Positions 44,985 to 55,400 of a stretch of 64,000 nucleotides of DNA are shown piece by piece; position 1 is the stretch's first letter, and each line of letters starts with the position of its first letter. A model generated the notes under the pieces. The model was not told the origin of the DNA. It saw only the letters and a list, made by a program, of their open reading frames with translations, and did not search any database. Origin of the DNA: Lysinibacillus sp. KCTC 33748 (lineage in GTDB: Bacteria; Bacillota; Bacilli; Bacillales_A; Planococcaceae); contig NZ_MWSJ01000002.1 of assembly GCF_002237755.1 (NCBI RefSeq), positions 62,001-126,000 of the forward strand, written 5' to 3'. The position numbers and the translations under genes are program-made.

Positions 44985-45959
44985 GTGGAAAAGATGAAGT
45001 TAAAACTACTCTATTCCGATTTGAAATCAGATATCGAAATCATTGAAAAAGAATTAGAAAGAGCAGTGAACTCTTCTTCAGGTTTAATCAATGATGCTTC
45101 TCTCCATTTATTGCAAGCTGGTGGTAAACGGATACGACCAATTTTTGTGTTGCTTGGCGCGAAATTTGGCGACTATAATATCGAAAAGATGAAGGATGTA
45201 GCCGTGCCAGTAGAGCTTATTCATATGGCATCACTTGTGCATGATGATGTAATTGATGATTCCAATATGCGAAGAGGACGCCCGACTGTCAAATCACAAT
45301 GGAATAATAGAGTTGCAATGTACACGGGCGATTTTATTTTTGCGCGTGCACTTGAATATATTACAAAGCTTGAAGACCCATTAGTTCATCAAATTTTAGC
45401 ACGTACGATGGTGGAAATTTGTAACGGTGAAGTCATTCAAATCGAAGATAAATTTAGACTAGATCAAGGCTTAAAGGATTATTTTAGACGAATCAAACGC
45501 AAGACGGCATTACTAATTTCTTCTAGTTGTGAACTTGGTGCAGTAGCAGCAGGTGTCGATCCCAAAACAGTGAGACATTTGAAACGCTTCGGCTATTTTG
45601 TAGGCATGAGCTTCCAAATTATCGATGATGTTTTAGACATAATGGCAACAGATAAAGAATTAGGGAAGCCAGCCGGTAGTGATTTATTGCAGGGGAATAT
45701 TACATTACCGATTCTACTGTTAAAAGATGATCCTGGAATGCAACCTTATTTGGTAAAAGTGTTTGCAGGTACTTTGACAGAGGTAGAACGTCAAAATATG
45801 TTGCGCTATGTGCGTAAATCCGACGCGATTGAGCAAGCTAATATAATGAGTGATAAATATTTGAAAAAGGCATTACAGGAAATAGATGCATTACCAAAAC
45901 ATCCCGTCAAGAAAAAATTACGTGATGTTGCTTTATTTATGGGTAAGCGTAAATTCTAG
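44985..45959 (+). CDS. hepT: Heptaprenyl diphosphate synthase component II
   Basis: A 324-residue catalytic prenyltransferase subunit. The first aspartate-rich motif is DDVIDD (87-92), the second is IIDDVLD (about 209-215), and GGKRIRP (46-52) binds substrate. It forms the heterodimer with HepS. The GTG at 44985 follows GGGGGAAGG; ATG 44994 is an alternative start. It closes the menaquinone operon and feeds the bc complex at the right end of the window. Confidence 0.95.
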   Translation: MEKMKLKLLYSDLKSDIEIIEKELERAVNSSSGLINDASLHLLQAGGKRIRPIFVLLGAKFGDYNIEKMKDVAVPVELIHMASLVHDDVIDDSNMRRGRPTVKSQWNNRVAMYTGDFIFARALEYITKLEDPLVHQILARTMVEICNGEVIQIEDKFRLDQGLKDYFRRIKRKTALLISSSCELGAVAAGVDPKTVRHLKRFGYFVGMSFQIIDDVLDIMATDKELGKPAGSDLLQGNITLPILLLKDDPGMQPYLVKVFAGTLTEVERQNMLRYVRKSDAIEQANIMSDKYLKKALQEIDALPKHPVKKKLRDVALFMGKRKF

Positions 45960-46045
45960 CTTTTTGTTGTACAAAGCCCGATTTTTTGTTAATATTTATC
46001 GGTAGGTGTAAAACCTGTTATACGAATTTAAGGAGTGTTTTAAAC

Positions 46046-46462
46046 ATGGCAATCGAACAAACTTTTTTAATGGTTAAGCCTGATGGCGTAGAACGTCAAG
46101 TAGTAGGAGATATCGTAGATCGTTTTGAGCGTCGCGGTTTTGTATTGAAAGGTGCTAAATTAATGGTAATTCCTACAGAATTAGCAGAAAAGCACTACGC
46201 TGAGCATGCTGAGCGTCCATTCTTTGGTGAATTAGTTGATTTCATCACTTCTGGTCCTGTTTTCGCTATGGTATGGGAAGGCGAAAACGTAATTAAGCTT
46301 GCTCGTACAATGATGGGAGCAACTAAACCTGAAGAATCTAACCCAGGTACAATCCGTGGTGACTACGCAACAACTGTTTCTCACAACATCATCCACGGTT
46401 CTGACTCACTTGCTTCTGCTGAGCGTGAAATCGCTTTATTCTTCGGTGAAGATTTAGTTTAA
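46046..46462 (+). CDS. ndk: Nucleoside diphosphate kinase
   Basis: A 138-residue enzyme balancing NTP pools. It has [12 protein letters not shown] at the start and the catalytic His in [16 protein letters not shown] (near residue 115). I chose ATG 46046, with TTAAGGAGTG upstream. The upstream extension to 45986 is not family-like. The stop codon overlaps the left end of a minimal family B repeat. Confidence 0.95.
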   Translation: MAIEQTFLMVKPDGVERQVVGDIVDRFERRGFVLKGAKLMVIPTELAEKHYAEHAERPFFGELVDFITSGPVFAMVWEGENVIKLARTMMGATKPEESNPGTIRGDYATTVSHNIIHGSDSLASAEREIALFFGEDLV

Positions 46463-46521
46463 TTTCTTTCAGCGTTTATCTCTGACTTAGTGAGATGACA
46501 ATTATGCTAAGGCATAGTTGA
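46458..46521 (+). repeat. Minimal family B repeat overlapping the ndk stop
   Basis: The left end TTTAATTTCTTTCAGC and the right hairpin ATTATGCTAAGGCATAGTT are only about 30 bp apart, with no core or inner hairpins. The left end contains the TAA stop of ndk. A terminator follows 16 bp later. Confidence 0.75.
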
Positions 46522-46536
46522 ATTTGCAAATAGATT

Positions 46537-46571
46537 AAGCAATCTCAATTCAATTTGAGATTGCTTTTTTT
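46537..46571 (+). terminator. Terminator after ndk
   Basis: AAGCAATCTCAA pairs with TTGAGATTGCTT, followed by seven T. Confidence 0.92.
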
Positions 46572-46825
46572 ATTGCTCTGAAAATGGAGTGCGGTTACTC
46601 AATAAATAGAAGCCTATAACAAAAATAGACATATAAAATCAGTGGCGGAAATTTTCTAGATACATATAGAATTGTTAAATACTTCTTAGTCATGTAAAAT
46701 AAAAGATGTAATATTCTGATAATTATAGTTTTTGAATAGCTTAATAATCAAGAATATATTTCATAGCATCTAAATACATTGGATGATAGGAAATGAGAGA
46801 ATTGACAGCGCAAAGGGGTTTTTTT
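46572..46825 (+). other. Intergenic region before the thiolase gene
   Basis: AT-rich sequence that probably holds the promoter of the thiolase gene. I see no repeat, hairpin or clear operator. Confidence 0.4.
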
Positions 46826-47974
46826 ATGAGAGAAGTGGTAATTGTATCAGCTGTTCGTACAGCAGTTGGCAGAAGTAAAGGGGCATTAAGCAATGTTCGA
46901 GCAGATGACTTAGCGGCAGATGTACTGCAAGAAGTGGTACAACGAGCAGGTATCAATAAGGATCAGGTGGAGGATGTTATTTTTGGCTGTGTGACGCAAA
47001 CTGCTGAACAGGGAGCAAATATAGCCCGTACGGCCCTATTAATGGCAGGTTTTCCGGAGAGTGTCCCAGGTGTGACAATTGATCGTCAATGTGGATCAAG
47101 TCAGCAGGCTGTTCATTTCGCAGCACAGGCTATTTTAGCAGGCGATATGGACATTGTTATTGCTGGTGGAGTTGAAAGCATGACGAGGGTGTCAATGGGT
47201 TCTAACATGAAGGGGGCTCACGCGGGTAAACGATTACAAGACAATTATACAATTATTCATCAAGGGTTATCAGCCGAAAAAATAGCGGAAAAATGGAACT
47301 TGTCGAAGGAACTGCTCAATAACTTTGCTTACAATAGTCATAGACGAGCATTAGGTGCAATTGAAGCAGGCCATTTTAAAAAGGAAATACTGCCTGTCCA
47401 AGTTACGCAAGAAGACAGCACAGTGACAACGTTTTCTGTTGATGAGGGACCACGGCCAGAAACGACAGTTGATAAATTAAATGGACTAAAAACCGTTTTC
47501 CAGGAAGATGGTGTGATAACAGCCGGTAATGCAAGTCAAATGAGTGATGGTGCCTCAGCTGTAGTTATTATGTCTTTAGAAAAGGCGCAAGAGCTTGGCA
47601 TCCGACCGCTTGCTAAAATTGTTACAAGAGTTGTTGTTGGCTCAGATCCGACGTTAATGCTAACTGGTCCAATTGAGGCAACTAGACAAGCGCTAGAACG
47701 TTCAGGTCTTACGATCGAGGAAATTGACACGTATGAAGTAAATGAAGCTTTTGCGCCAGTACCACTTGTTTGGCTGCATGAAATTGGAGCAGATCCAAAT
47801 AAATTAAATCCAGATGGTGGAGCAATTGCTTTAGGGCATCCACTAGGAGCGACGGGCACAAAACTGTTAACAACGATGCTATACAGAATGGAACGAGAAA
47901 ATTTACATTATGGCTTACTCGCAATTTGTGAAGGCATGGGAATGGCGAACGCTACTATCATTGAAAAAATGTAA
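46826..47974 (+). CDS. Acetyl-CoA acyltransferase (thiolase)
   Basis: A 382-residue thiolase, cleaving 3-ketoacyl-CoA or condensing acetyl-CoA. The nucleophile Cys89 is in DRQCGSSQQAV. The later motifs are EVNEAFAPV, GGAIALGHPLGATG with the catalytic His, and the second Cys in CEGMGMANA, where many family members have CIGGGQG. I chose ATG 46826, with AAAGGGG upstream. With the SDR and acyl-CoA ligase genes downstream, a fatty or branched acyl-CoA breakdown role is likely. The cluster lies between ndk and cheR, which are close together in B. subtilis. Confidence 0.9.
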   Translation: MREVVIVSAVRTAVGRSKGALSNVRADDLAADVLQEVVQRAGINKDQVEDVIFGCVTQTAEQGANIARTALLMAGFPESVPGVTIDRQCGSSQQAVHFAAQAILAGDMDIVIAGGVESMTRVSMGSNMKGAHAGKRLQDNYTIIHQGLSAEKIAEKWNLSKELLNNFAYNSHRRALGAIEAGHFKKEILPVQVTQEDSTVTTFSVDEGPRPETTVDKLNGLKTVFQEDGVITAGNASQMSDGASAVVIMSLEKAQELGIRPLAKIVTRVVVGSDPTLMLTGPIEATRQALERSGLTIEEIDTYEVNEAFAPVPLVWLHEIGADPNKLNPDGGAIALGHPLGATGTKLLTTMLYRMERENLHYGLLAICEGMGMANATIIEKM

Positions 47975-47989
47975 AAGGGGTTGTGTTTG

Positions 47990-48751
47990 ATGAATGAAGT
48001 AAAAGCAGTTGTAACAGGGGGAGCATCTGGTTTAGGAGAGGCGACTGTTCGTAGAATTGTTGCTAACGGTGGCAAAGCAGTTATTTTTGATCTTAATGAC
48101 GATCGAGGGCATGCACTAGTAGAGGAGTTAGGGGAGAATGTCCAATATGTACGCGTTGATGTGACAAAAGAAGCTGATGTAGCGGCAGGGCTTGAGCAGG
48201 CAGTAGCAACATTGGGCTCCATTAATGTCACAGTGAATTGTGCCGGAATTGCCGATGCAAGTAAAGTACTTTCAAAACGTGGTGTACATGCTCTTGGTTT
48301 ATTTGAAAAGGTGATTTCTGTCAATTTAATTGGTACGTTCAATGTAATTCGTCTAGCAGCCGAGAAGATGCAACTGAATGAGCAAAACGAGGATGGTCAG
48401 CGTGGCGTTATTATTAATACCGCATCTGTTGCGGCTTTTGATGGGCAAATAGGACAAGCAGCATATAGTGCCTCAAAGGGTGGTGTGGCAGCGATGACGT
48501 TGCCGATTGCTCGAGAGCTTGCTGAAATCGGTGTACGTGTCATGACGATTGCTCCAGGATTAATAGAAACACCAATGTTTGCGTCGTTGCCAGAGCCAGC
48601 AAGAACAGCACTTGCTCAAATGACGCCTTTCCCTAAACGACTTGGAAAACCAACAGAATATGCGTTGCTGGTCGAAAGTATTATCCAAAATGGTTTGTTA
48701 AATGGTGAAGTCATCCGCTTGGACGGCGCGATTCGTTTGCAGCCAAGGTAA
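47990..48751 (+). CDS. SDR family 3-hydroxyacyl-CoA dehydrogenase-like enzyme
   Basis: A 253-residue short-chain dehydrogenase resembling type II 3-hydroxyacyl-CoA dehydrogenases (HSD17B10-like). It has the cofactor loop [10 protein letters not shown] (9-18), [12 protein letters not shown], the catalytic Ser-Tyr-Lys in [22 protein letters not shown] and the ending [11 protein letters not shown] chose ATG 47990, with AAAAGGGG upstream. It follows the thiolase gene by 15 bp and is likely its operon partner, oxidising the hydroxyacyl-CoA that the thiolase then cleaves. Confidence 0.88.
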   Translation: MNEVKAVVTGGASGLGEATVRRIVANGGKAVIFDLNDDRGHALVEELGENVQYVRVDVTKEADVAAGLEQAVATLGSINVTVNCAGIADASKVLSKRGVHALGLFEKVISVNLIGTFNVIRLAAEKMQLNEQNEDGQRGVIINTASVAAFDGQIGQAAYSASKGGVAAMTLPIARELAEIGVRVMTIAPGLIETPMFASLPEPARTALAQMTPFPKRLGKPTEYALLVESIIQNGLLNGEVIRLDGAIRLQPR

Positions 48752-48908
48752 TGGTATCTCGAAGGTGCTTGCCTCAAATTCAATAAGCTAGACTGTTCAT
48801 AGAGTGAAGGGTATGAGCAAAAGCTCCTGTAATTACGCATTTGTGAACCTCATAAGTGAAAAGGAGCTTGTCTGCGATTAGTGAGGGGGAAATTAACTTA
48901 TTTTATAT

Positions 48909-49176
48909 GGTTCATCAACAAAAATTGTGATGACTTTTGTTAAAACGTCTACTATGTAAATAAGTTGATTGGAGTGGAGGCTGGGCGACTCCTTGGGGAT
49001 TAGCGATAGGGGAACGAAGGCTAAGAGCATCACATCCTGTGATAACGCCTTCGTGACCGACGTCGTGTTGGCCCGAGACCCTGGAGCGAGCAGAGCGAGT
49101 GAAGCGGCTCATCGGACGTCCCCCAGGAAAGCGCCCCGCCGGAACGGAAATCAACCACACGATATGGTAATGATCC
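48909..49176 (+). repeat. Family A intergenic repeat, near-complete copy
   Basis: A 268-bp copy that best represents the family: degenerate left end GGTTCATCAACA, TAAGTTGATTGGAGTGGAGG, GGCGACTCCTTGGGGATTAG, nested hairpin (ACGAAGGC ... GCCTTCGT around ATCACAtccTGTGAT) and GTGAAGCGGCTCATCGGACG. It ends with CCGGAACGGAAATCAACC and ATGGTAATGATCC. Instead of the core module it has a short GAGCGAGCAGAGCGAG tract. Confidence 0.88.
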
Positions 49177-49251
49177 TTTTATATGTAATTATTGGTAGTA
49201 GCAGAAGCCTTGGACGATTCAAAAATTATATAAACAAAGGGGAGCGTTGTT

Positions 49252-50877
49252 ATGCATATGATGGATACACCTTTATTATTAACAAGTTTTTTGGATCGAG
49301 CAGAACGATTTTTCCATGCGAAAAAAATATATTCGCGGACAAGCACTACAACAATTCATGAGTTTACTTATAAAGAATATGTAAAACGAACTCGTAAACT
49401 AGCAGATGCCCTTACAAAGCTGGGAATGGAAAGAGGGATGAAGGTAGGTACCTTCGCTTGGAATCACCACCGCCATTTAGAAGCATATTTTGCAGTGCCA
49501 TGCGCAGGAGCTGTATTGCATATGATTAATATTCGATTAGCGCCTGAGCATATTGCTTATGTTATTAATCACGCAGAAGATGAAATATTACTAATTGATG
49601 ATAACTTAGTTCCACTTATTGCACCAATTGTCTCACAGCTTAAAACAGTCAAGCACTTTGTCGTAATGGGAGATGATATCGTGCTAGAAAATATCCCACT
49701 ACCGAATGCTCTGTCTTATGAGGCATTAGTCGATGAGGCGAATGAAGACTTTAAATTCCTAGATGATTTAGATGAAAATACACCTGCTGGTATGTGTTAT
49801 ACAAGCGCAACTACAGGAATGCCAAAGGGTGTTGTGTATACTCATCGTAGTATTGTCCTCCATACTATGGCAGCAGGACTTTCTGATAGTATAGCTATCA
49901 GCGAGACAGACGTTGTATTACCTGTTGTACCAATGTTCCATGCGAATGCGTGGGGATTTCCGTTTGCTGGTGTATTATTTGGAGCCACACAGGTGCTCCC
50001 TGGGCCAATGTTTACACCACAGCTATTACTTGATTTATTTGAAACATATAAGGTAACGCTGACTGCAGGAGTACCTACGATTTGGCTTGGGCTATTACAG
50101 GAGCAACGTAAAAATCCTCGTGATTTGTCTTCAATACGGTTGATTGTTTGTGGTGGTTCAGCGTCGCCGAACGGTCTAGTTCGTGGTTTTGAGGAGGAGC
50201 TTAAAATTCCTTATATGACGGGCTACGGTATGACCGAGACATCGCCGCTTGTTAGTATATCGACGTATTTAACTCATATGCAAGATTATACGTTGGATGA
50301 AAAAATAGATGTTCGCACTACGCAGGGAATAACAGTGCCACTCATTGAAACACGTGTAGTCAATGAAAACGGTGAAGTACCCTGGGATGGAAAAACAATG
50401 GGTGAATTGACAATTAGGGGTCCATGGATTGCTGCTGAGTATTATAACGATGAACGAACAAATGAAGCCTTTAAAGATGGTTGGCTTTACACGGGTGATA
50501 TTGCGGTAGTGACAGTGGATGGTTATATTAAAATTACAGATCGTACGAAAGATTTAATAAAAAGTGGTGGCGAATGGATTTCTTCGGTAGACCTAGAAAA
50601 TGCCTTGATGTCACATCCTAAAGTGTTGGAGGCAGCTGTTATAGCTATTCCTCACGAAAAATGGATAGAACGACCTCTAGCGTGTGTTGTACCGAAGCCT
50701 GAATGTAAAGATTCTATTACGAAATCAGAGCTACTAGAAGATTTACAATCGCAATTCCATAAAACATGGATTCCTGATGATGTTGTATTTTTAAATGAGA
50801 TACCTAAAACTTCTGTAGGGAAGTTCATGAAGGTAAAATTGCGAGAAGATTTAAAGGATTATCGTGTAGAGGTTTAG
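49252..50877 (+). CDS. Long-chain fatty acid--CoA ligase family protein
   Basis: A 541-residue AMP-forming acyl-CoA synthetase. Motifs are YTSATTGMPKGVVYTHRS (about residues 183-200), the substrate region VPMFHANAWGFPF, TGYGMTETSPLVS (about 323-335), WLYTGDIAVV (near 415) and the C-terminal KTSVGKFMKVKLRE with the catalytic Lys. The start has AAGGGGAG upstream. It activates a fatty acid for the thiolase/SDR pair upstream. A strong terminator follows. Confidence 0.92.
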   Translation: MHMMDTPLLLTSFLDRAERFFHAKKIYSRTSTTTIHEFTYKEYVKRTRKLADALTKLGMERGMKVGTFAWNHHRHLEAYFAVPCAGAVLHMINIRLAPEHIAYVINHAEDEILLIDDNLVPLIAPIVSQLKTVKHFVVMGDDIVLENIPLPNALSYEALVDEANEDFKFLDDLDENTPAGMCYTSATTGMPKGVVYTHRSIVLHTMAAGLSDSIAISETDVVLPVVPMFHANAWGFPFAGVLFGATQVLPGPMFTPQLLLDLFETYKVTLTAGVPTIWLGLLQEQRKNPRDLSSIRLIVCGGSASPNGLVRGFEEELKIPYMTGYGMTETSPLVSISTYLTHMQDYTLDEKIDVRTTQGITVPLIETRVVNENGEVPWDGKTMGELTIRGPWIAAEYYNDERTNEAFKDGWLYTGDIAVVTVDGYIKITDRTKDLIKSGGEWISSVDLENALMSHPKVLEAAVIAIPHEKWIERPLACVVPKPECKDSITKSELLEDLQSQFHKTWIPDDVVFLNEIPKTSVGKFMKVKLREDLKDYRVEV

Positions 50878-50883
50878 GAGCCT

Positions 50884-50922
50884 AAAAAAATGAAGGTGGT
50901 GACTGACTACCTTCATTTTTTT
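50884..50922 (+). terminator. Terminator after the acyl-CoA ligase gene
   Basis: AAAAAAATGAAGGTGGT pairs with ACTACCTTCATTTTTTT with only the inner pair imperfect. It is symmetrical and could act in both directions. Confidence 0.9.
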
Positions 50923-50941
50923 ATTTGAAATATAGGAACAT

Positions 50942-51340
50942 CTCCATAGCGTAGGGTGTGGAAAAAGTATTGGGAATCATGCCCCTGACATGCTAGTGGA
51001 AATCATCAATCAAAAATTAGGTTACACAAAGCTAACTATATGGAAAGTAAATACGATAACCTTTAGAGCCAGTCAGTATAGTCATGTGACGGGTCGTTAT
51101 GAAAAGAAAAAACTACATCAACGTTGGAGTCAAATTGGAAGTCATCTCGTACACCGAGATTTATATAGTGCGTTTTTACTGATGAATAGTGATACAAGCT
51201 TACAAAATACTAATCAAGACTTATGCAATTAAACGTTTACTACCTTTTTAGAGTTACACAATCAACATATAGAAGACTTGAAACAAGTAAAGAAAACATT
51301 CCCTCTTAGCATGGGTATGGGTATCAAACAAATAAAGTGA
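50942..51340 (+). pseudogene. 3' remnant of a TnpB (IS605/IS1341-type) gene
   Basis: The frame reads GKSIGNHAPDMLVEIINQ, then TFRASQYSHVTGRYEKKKL, HQRW and VHRDLYSAFLLMN, and ends with LELHNQHIEDLKQ. This matches the C-terminal region of the TnpB group that has ASQYxH, KKKLSERW and QRDLYSAFL motifs. A TAA at 51230 interrupts it. TnpB proteins are about 370-450 residues; only the last third remains, without the RuvC residues of the earlier part. No tnpA is present. Confidence 0.7.
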
Positions 51341-51545
51341 AGAGTATCCCCCGCAGGTAGAGCTACCTACTTTCGTTAAAACTCATTGCCAACACAACTT
51401 CGGTTGTGTAGATTAGAAAGTTTTATGGAACAGAAGATAAATCAAAGATGTTTTACACAGGACATGGCAACACCATCTGTGGAGAGCTTTGTAACGCTTC
51501 TCTTAAGTATATAAGAACCCCGCTGCTGTAGCTGTGGGAGTAGTC
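51341..51545 (+). ncRNA. Candidate omega-RNA (reRNA) and right end of the TnpB element
   Basis: Directly after the tnpB remnant are several hairpins: AGGTAG-AG-CTACCT, ACACAAC-TTCG-GTTGTGT (51392-51409) and GAGAGC/GCTTCTC. Last comes AAGAACCCCGCTGCTGTAGC followed by TGTGGGAG (51515-51540), which resembles the right-end hairpin of IS200/IS605 elements. In such elements the guide RNA overlaps the 3' end of tnpB and runs to the right end. Expression here is unknown. Confidence 0.55.
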
Positions 51546-51670
51546 AGAAATGAGTTATTCAAGAACATGATACAAATAATGGAATATTTTTTCTGAAATA
51601 GTGAAAGAATGAAAAGAAAAGTGAAACTATTTTTTCCATTTTACCGTATAATCATTATTAATGAGAGGAT

Positions 51671-51910
51671 GTGGACGTATTGTCAATTGCAATAGTTGCT
51701 ATTATTGGTGGAGTAGTTATTAGTTTAGCAGGGATTTTTACTGATGCTCATACAAGAAAGGAAAAAATTAGATTAAAGGCTATTGAGAAAGAGACGGAGT
51801 TAGAAAAGCTTCGATTAGAAACGTATACGATGGAAACAGAAAAATTACGTCTAGAATTAGAGCAATCCAAAGTGTTATTATTAGAGGAAAAACAAAACTC
51901 AACTAAGTAA
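51671..51910 (+). CDS. Small membrane protein with coiled-coil tail
   Basis: About 79 residues: one transmembrane helix (near 5-24), then a charged helical tail rich in Glu, Lys and Leu (KAIEKETELEKLRLET). I do not recognise it. The start is uncertain: GTG 51671 is very close to GAGAGG, and TTG 51680 has a better but slightly long spacing. It stands alone between the TnpB remnant and cheR. Confidence 0.55.
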   Translation: MDVLSIAIVAIIGGVVISLAGIFTDAHTRKEKIRLKAIEKETELEKLRLETYTMETEKLRLELEQSKVLLLEEKQNSTK

Positions 51911-51961
51911 CTTGGATTACATGTGAAAGAGTATTTCAGGAATGGCACTTTTCCGCTATAA

Positions 51962-52765
<804 letters not shown>

Positions 52766-52852
52766 TAAATAATATGAGAAAAGCATTCGTACAAAAAGGC
52801 AGTATAAATGGCGTGTACATATTTTTAAAAAGCTTTAGACATAGATGAATCG

Positions 52853-52892
52853 TACGCTTTTCGCTTTGCCATAAGCAAAAAGCGTATTTTTT
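52853..52892 (+). terminator. Terminator after cheR
   Basis: TACGCTTTTCGCTT pairs with AAGCAAAAAGCGTA with one mismatch, followed by T. Confidence 0.85.
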
Positions 52893-53008
52893 ATTAGTTA
52901 TCGTAAAAGCATGGTTGGTGAAGATTAATGATTAGTGGAGATTTTTCTATGTACATCATTCAGAATATTCTAATTTAAAAACGGATAAAGTTGCTGGGTA
53001 ATTCGGAA

Positions 53009-53049
53009 TTTGCAAACAATTGAAACGAGTCTTGAAAGACATTTGCAAA
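53009..53049 (+). promoter_or_regulatory. Two TTTGCAAA sites upstream of aroC
   Basis: Two identical palindromic octamers start at 53009 and 53042, 33 bp apart, about three helical turns. A TATAGT -10-like box follows near 53077. They may be operator half-sites for the aro operon. I know of no regulator with this site, and AT-rich DNA makes chance likely. Confidence 0.2.
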
Positions 53050-53123
53050 AGAACTGTTTTTTTAGAGAATATATGTTATAGTGAAAAATACATACTTTAG
53101 CGAGTTGAAGGGAGAAAGTGTTT

Positions 53124-54305
53124 ATGCGTTACTTAACAGCGGGAGAGTCACATGGCCCCCAATTAACAACAATTATTGAAGGTTTACCATCGCTCTTACC
53201 AATTACAGCAGAAAAAATTAACCACGATTTAAAGCGTCGTCAAGGAGGACATGGGCGAGGTCGCCGTATGCAAATCGAAACGGATACAGTAGATATTGTT
53301 GCTGGTGTTCGTCATGGACAAACACTTGGTTCTCCCGTAGCGCTAGTAGTCACAAATGATGACTGGAAGCACTGGATAAAAATTATGGGAGCAGAACCAT
53401 TAGCAGAAGATGTGAACCCTGAAGATATTAAACGTCAAATTTCACGTCCTCGTCCAGGACATGCAGATCTAGTAGGGGGCATGAAATATGGACACCGTGA
53501 TTTACGTAATGTGTTAGAGCGTTCTTCAGCGCGTGAGACAACAGTTCGTGTAGCTGTAGGTTCTGTTGCAAAAGCGCTTTTAAATGAATTAGGTATTTCC
53601 ATAGTGGCACATGTAACAGAAATCATTGGTATTAAAGCAGACACTTCCTTAGTAGAAGGAAAATCAGTAGATGAAATTCGTGCCATTGTTGAAGCTGATC
53701 CTTGCTATTGTGTTGACCCAGAGGCTTCCGCAAAAATGGTGGCAGCAATCGATGAAGCGAAAAAAGCAGGAGACTCAATTGGCGGTGTTGTTGAAGTCAT
53801 TGTAGAAGGAATGCCAGCCGGTGTAGGTTCTTATGTTCATTATGACCGAAAGCTAGATTCGAAATTAGCAGCTGCCATGTTATCTATCAATGCATTTAAA
53901 GGTGTTGAATTTGGAATCGGATTTGAAATGGCACGCCGTAAAGGCTCTGAAGTCCATGATGAAATTATTTGGTCAGAGGAAGAAGGCTATACACGTGCAA
54001 CGAATCGACTTGGCGGCTTAGAAGGTGGAATGTCTACTGGAATGCCAATTGTTGTACGTGGTGTAATGAAGCCAATTCCTACATTATATAAACCGTTACA
54101 AAGTGTTGATATTGAAACGAAAGAGCCATTTAAAGCTAGTGTAGAACGCTCTGATAGCTGTGCAGTACCAGCAGCATCAGTTGTTGCTGAGCACGTTATT
54201 GCCTGGGAAATAGCGAATGCGATTGTAGAACAATTCCATAGCGATCAATTACCTCAACTAAAAGCTCAAATCGACGAACACCGTCGATCTACAAAGGGGT
54301 TCTAA
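53124..54305 (+). CDS. aroC: Chorismate synthase
   Basis: A 393-residue FMN-dependent enzyme forming chorismate, called aroF in B. subtilis. It has GESHGPQL (7-14), [25 protein letters not shown] (near 108), [10 protein letters not shown] and [14 protein letters not shown] chose ATG 53124, with GAAGGGAGAAAG upstream. It is the first gene of an operon with aroB, aroH, hisC and tyrA. Confidence 0.96.
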   Translation: MRYLTAGESHGPQLTTIIEGLPSLLPITAEKINHDLKRRQGGHGRGRRMQIETDTVDIVAGVRHGQTLGSPVALVVTNDDWKHWIKIMGAEPLAEDVNPEDIKRQISRPRPGHADLVGGMKYGHRDLRNVLERSSARETTVRVAVGSVAKALLNELGISIVAHVTEIIGIKADTSLVEGKSVDEIRAIVEADPCYCVDPEASAKMVAAIDEAKKAGDSIGGVVEVIVEGMPAGVGSYVHYDRKLDSKLAAAMLSINAFKGVEFGIGFEMARRKGSEVHDEIIWSEEEGYTRATNRLGGLEGGMSTGMPIVVRGVMKPIPTLYKPLQSVDIETKEPFKASVERSDSCAVPAASVVAEHVIAWEIANAIVEQFHSDQLPQLKAQIDEHRRSTKGF

Positions 54306-54308
54306 TTT

Positions 54309-55400
54309 ATGCGAGTACCAGTAGCGACGAAGTCACATCAATATGAGGTTGTCATTGGTCATAATTTTTTGGCAGAAGCAGTAAAAGAATTCGATGATCA
54401 GCTTCAAAAAGCCGATAAACTCATCGTTTTTACGGATGCTAATGTGTGGGCAGCGCAAGGAGATTATTTCAAGGCTAATTTCCCTTATCATTTTGAGGTC
54501 TTTGTCTTACCAGGTGGTGAGGCATGTAAAACCTTCGAACAATACTTTGCGGCACAAACGTTTTTACTTGAACAAAAATGCTCACGTAAATCATTTGTTT
54601 TTGCATTTGGTGGGGGTGCTGTAGGTGATTTAACAGGCTTTGTTGCTGCCACATATATGCGAGGGGTGCCGTTTATTCAAATTCCAACAACGATTTTAGC
54701 ACATGACTCAGCGGTAGGCGGTAAGACAGCTATTAACCATCCACTAGGTAAGAATATGATTGGGGCGTTTTATCAACCTGAGGGAGTCATTTACGATACT
54801 ATATTTATCGACAGCTTACCTGAGCGTGAAGTACGTTCAGGAACAGCTGAAGTGATCAAGCATGCGATGATTTCGAATGCAGCGTGGTTAGAGGAATTAA
54901 TGGCTGTAGAGACGGTTATTCATTTCAGCACAGAAGAATTAGCGAAGCAGCTTAGAAAAGGAATTGAAGTAAAAGCGCAAATAGTAGCAGAGGACGAAAC
55001 CGAGCAATCCGTGCGGAAATTTTTAAACTTAGGTCATACTTATGGTCATGCCATTGAAGCGGCCGCTGGTTATGGAAAAGTAGCGCATGGCGAGGCTGTA
55101 ATGATTGGACTCGTGTATTGTTTATTATTAAGTGAAAGATACGGAAAATTAGACCGTAACTTCACTACAGCATTTTTACATTTTGCAGTGAAGAATGGCT
55201 ATCCATTTGAATCTGTGAAAATGTATACTTTTGATCAGTTAACAGAGTATTTAATGAAAGATAAAAAAGCGGAGTATGGTATTTTACAATTTGTATTATT
55301 GGATGAAATTGGTAAACCTTTCGTGCAACCAATTGATTTAACAGAATGCAGAGAAGTAGACACCGAATTCCGACAGCTATTAGCGGAGGTGCTTGTATGA
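54309..55400 (+). CDS. aroB: 3-dehydroquinate synthase
   Basis: A 363-residue NAD- and metal-dependent enzyme, second step of the shikimate pathway. It has the NAD-binding GGGAVGDLTGFVAATYMRG (about residues 100-118), PTTILAHDSAVGGKTAINHPLGKN and the metal ligands in LGHTYGHAIEA and HGEAVMIG. It starts 3 bp after aroC and overlaps aroH by 4 bp. Confidence 0.96.
   Translation: MRVPVATKSHQYEVVIGHNFLAEAVKEFDDQLQKADKLIVFTDANVWAAQGDYFKANFPYHFEVFVLPGGEACKTFEQYFAAQTFLLEQKCSRKSFVFAFGGGAVGDLTGFVAATYMRGVPFIQIPTTILAHDSAVGGKTAINHPLGKNMIGAFYQPEGVIYDTIFIDSLPEREVRSGTAEVIKHAMISNAAWLEELMAVETVIHFSTEELAKQLRKGIEVKAQIVAEDETEQSVRKFLNLGHTYGHAIEAAAGYGKVAHGEAVMIGLVYCLLLSERYGKLDRNFTTAFLHFAVKNGYPFESVKMYTFDQLTEYLMKDKKAEYGILQFVLLDEIGKPFVQPIDLTECREVDTEFRQLLAEVLV

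Noticed and set aside
48969..49361. A 130-codon open frame before the acyl-CoA ligase gene
   Set aside because: Its first two thirds are a family A repeat, and the end overlaps the real ligase start in another frame.
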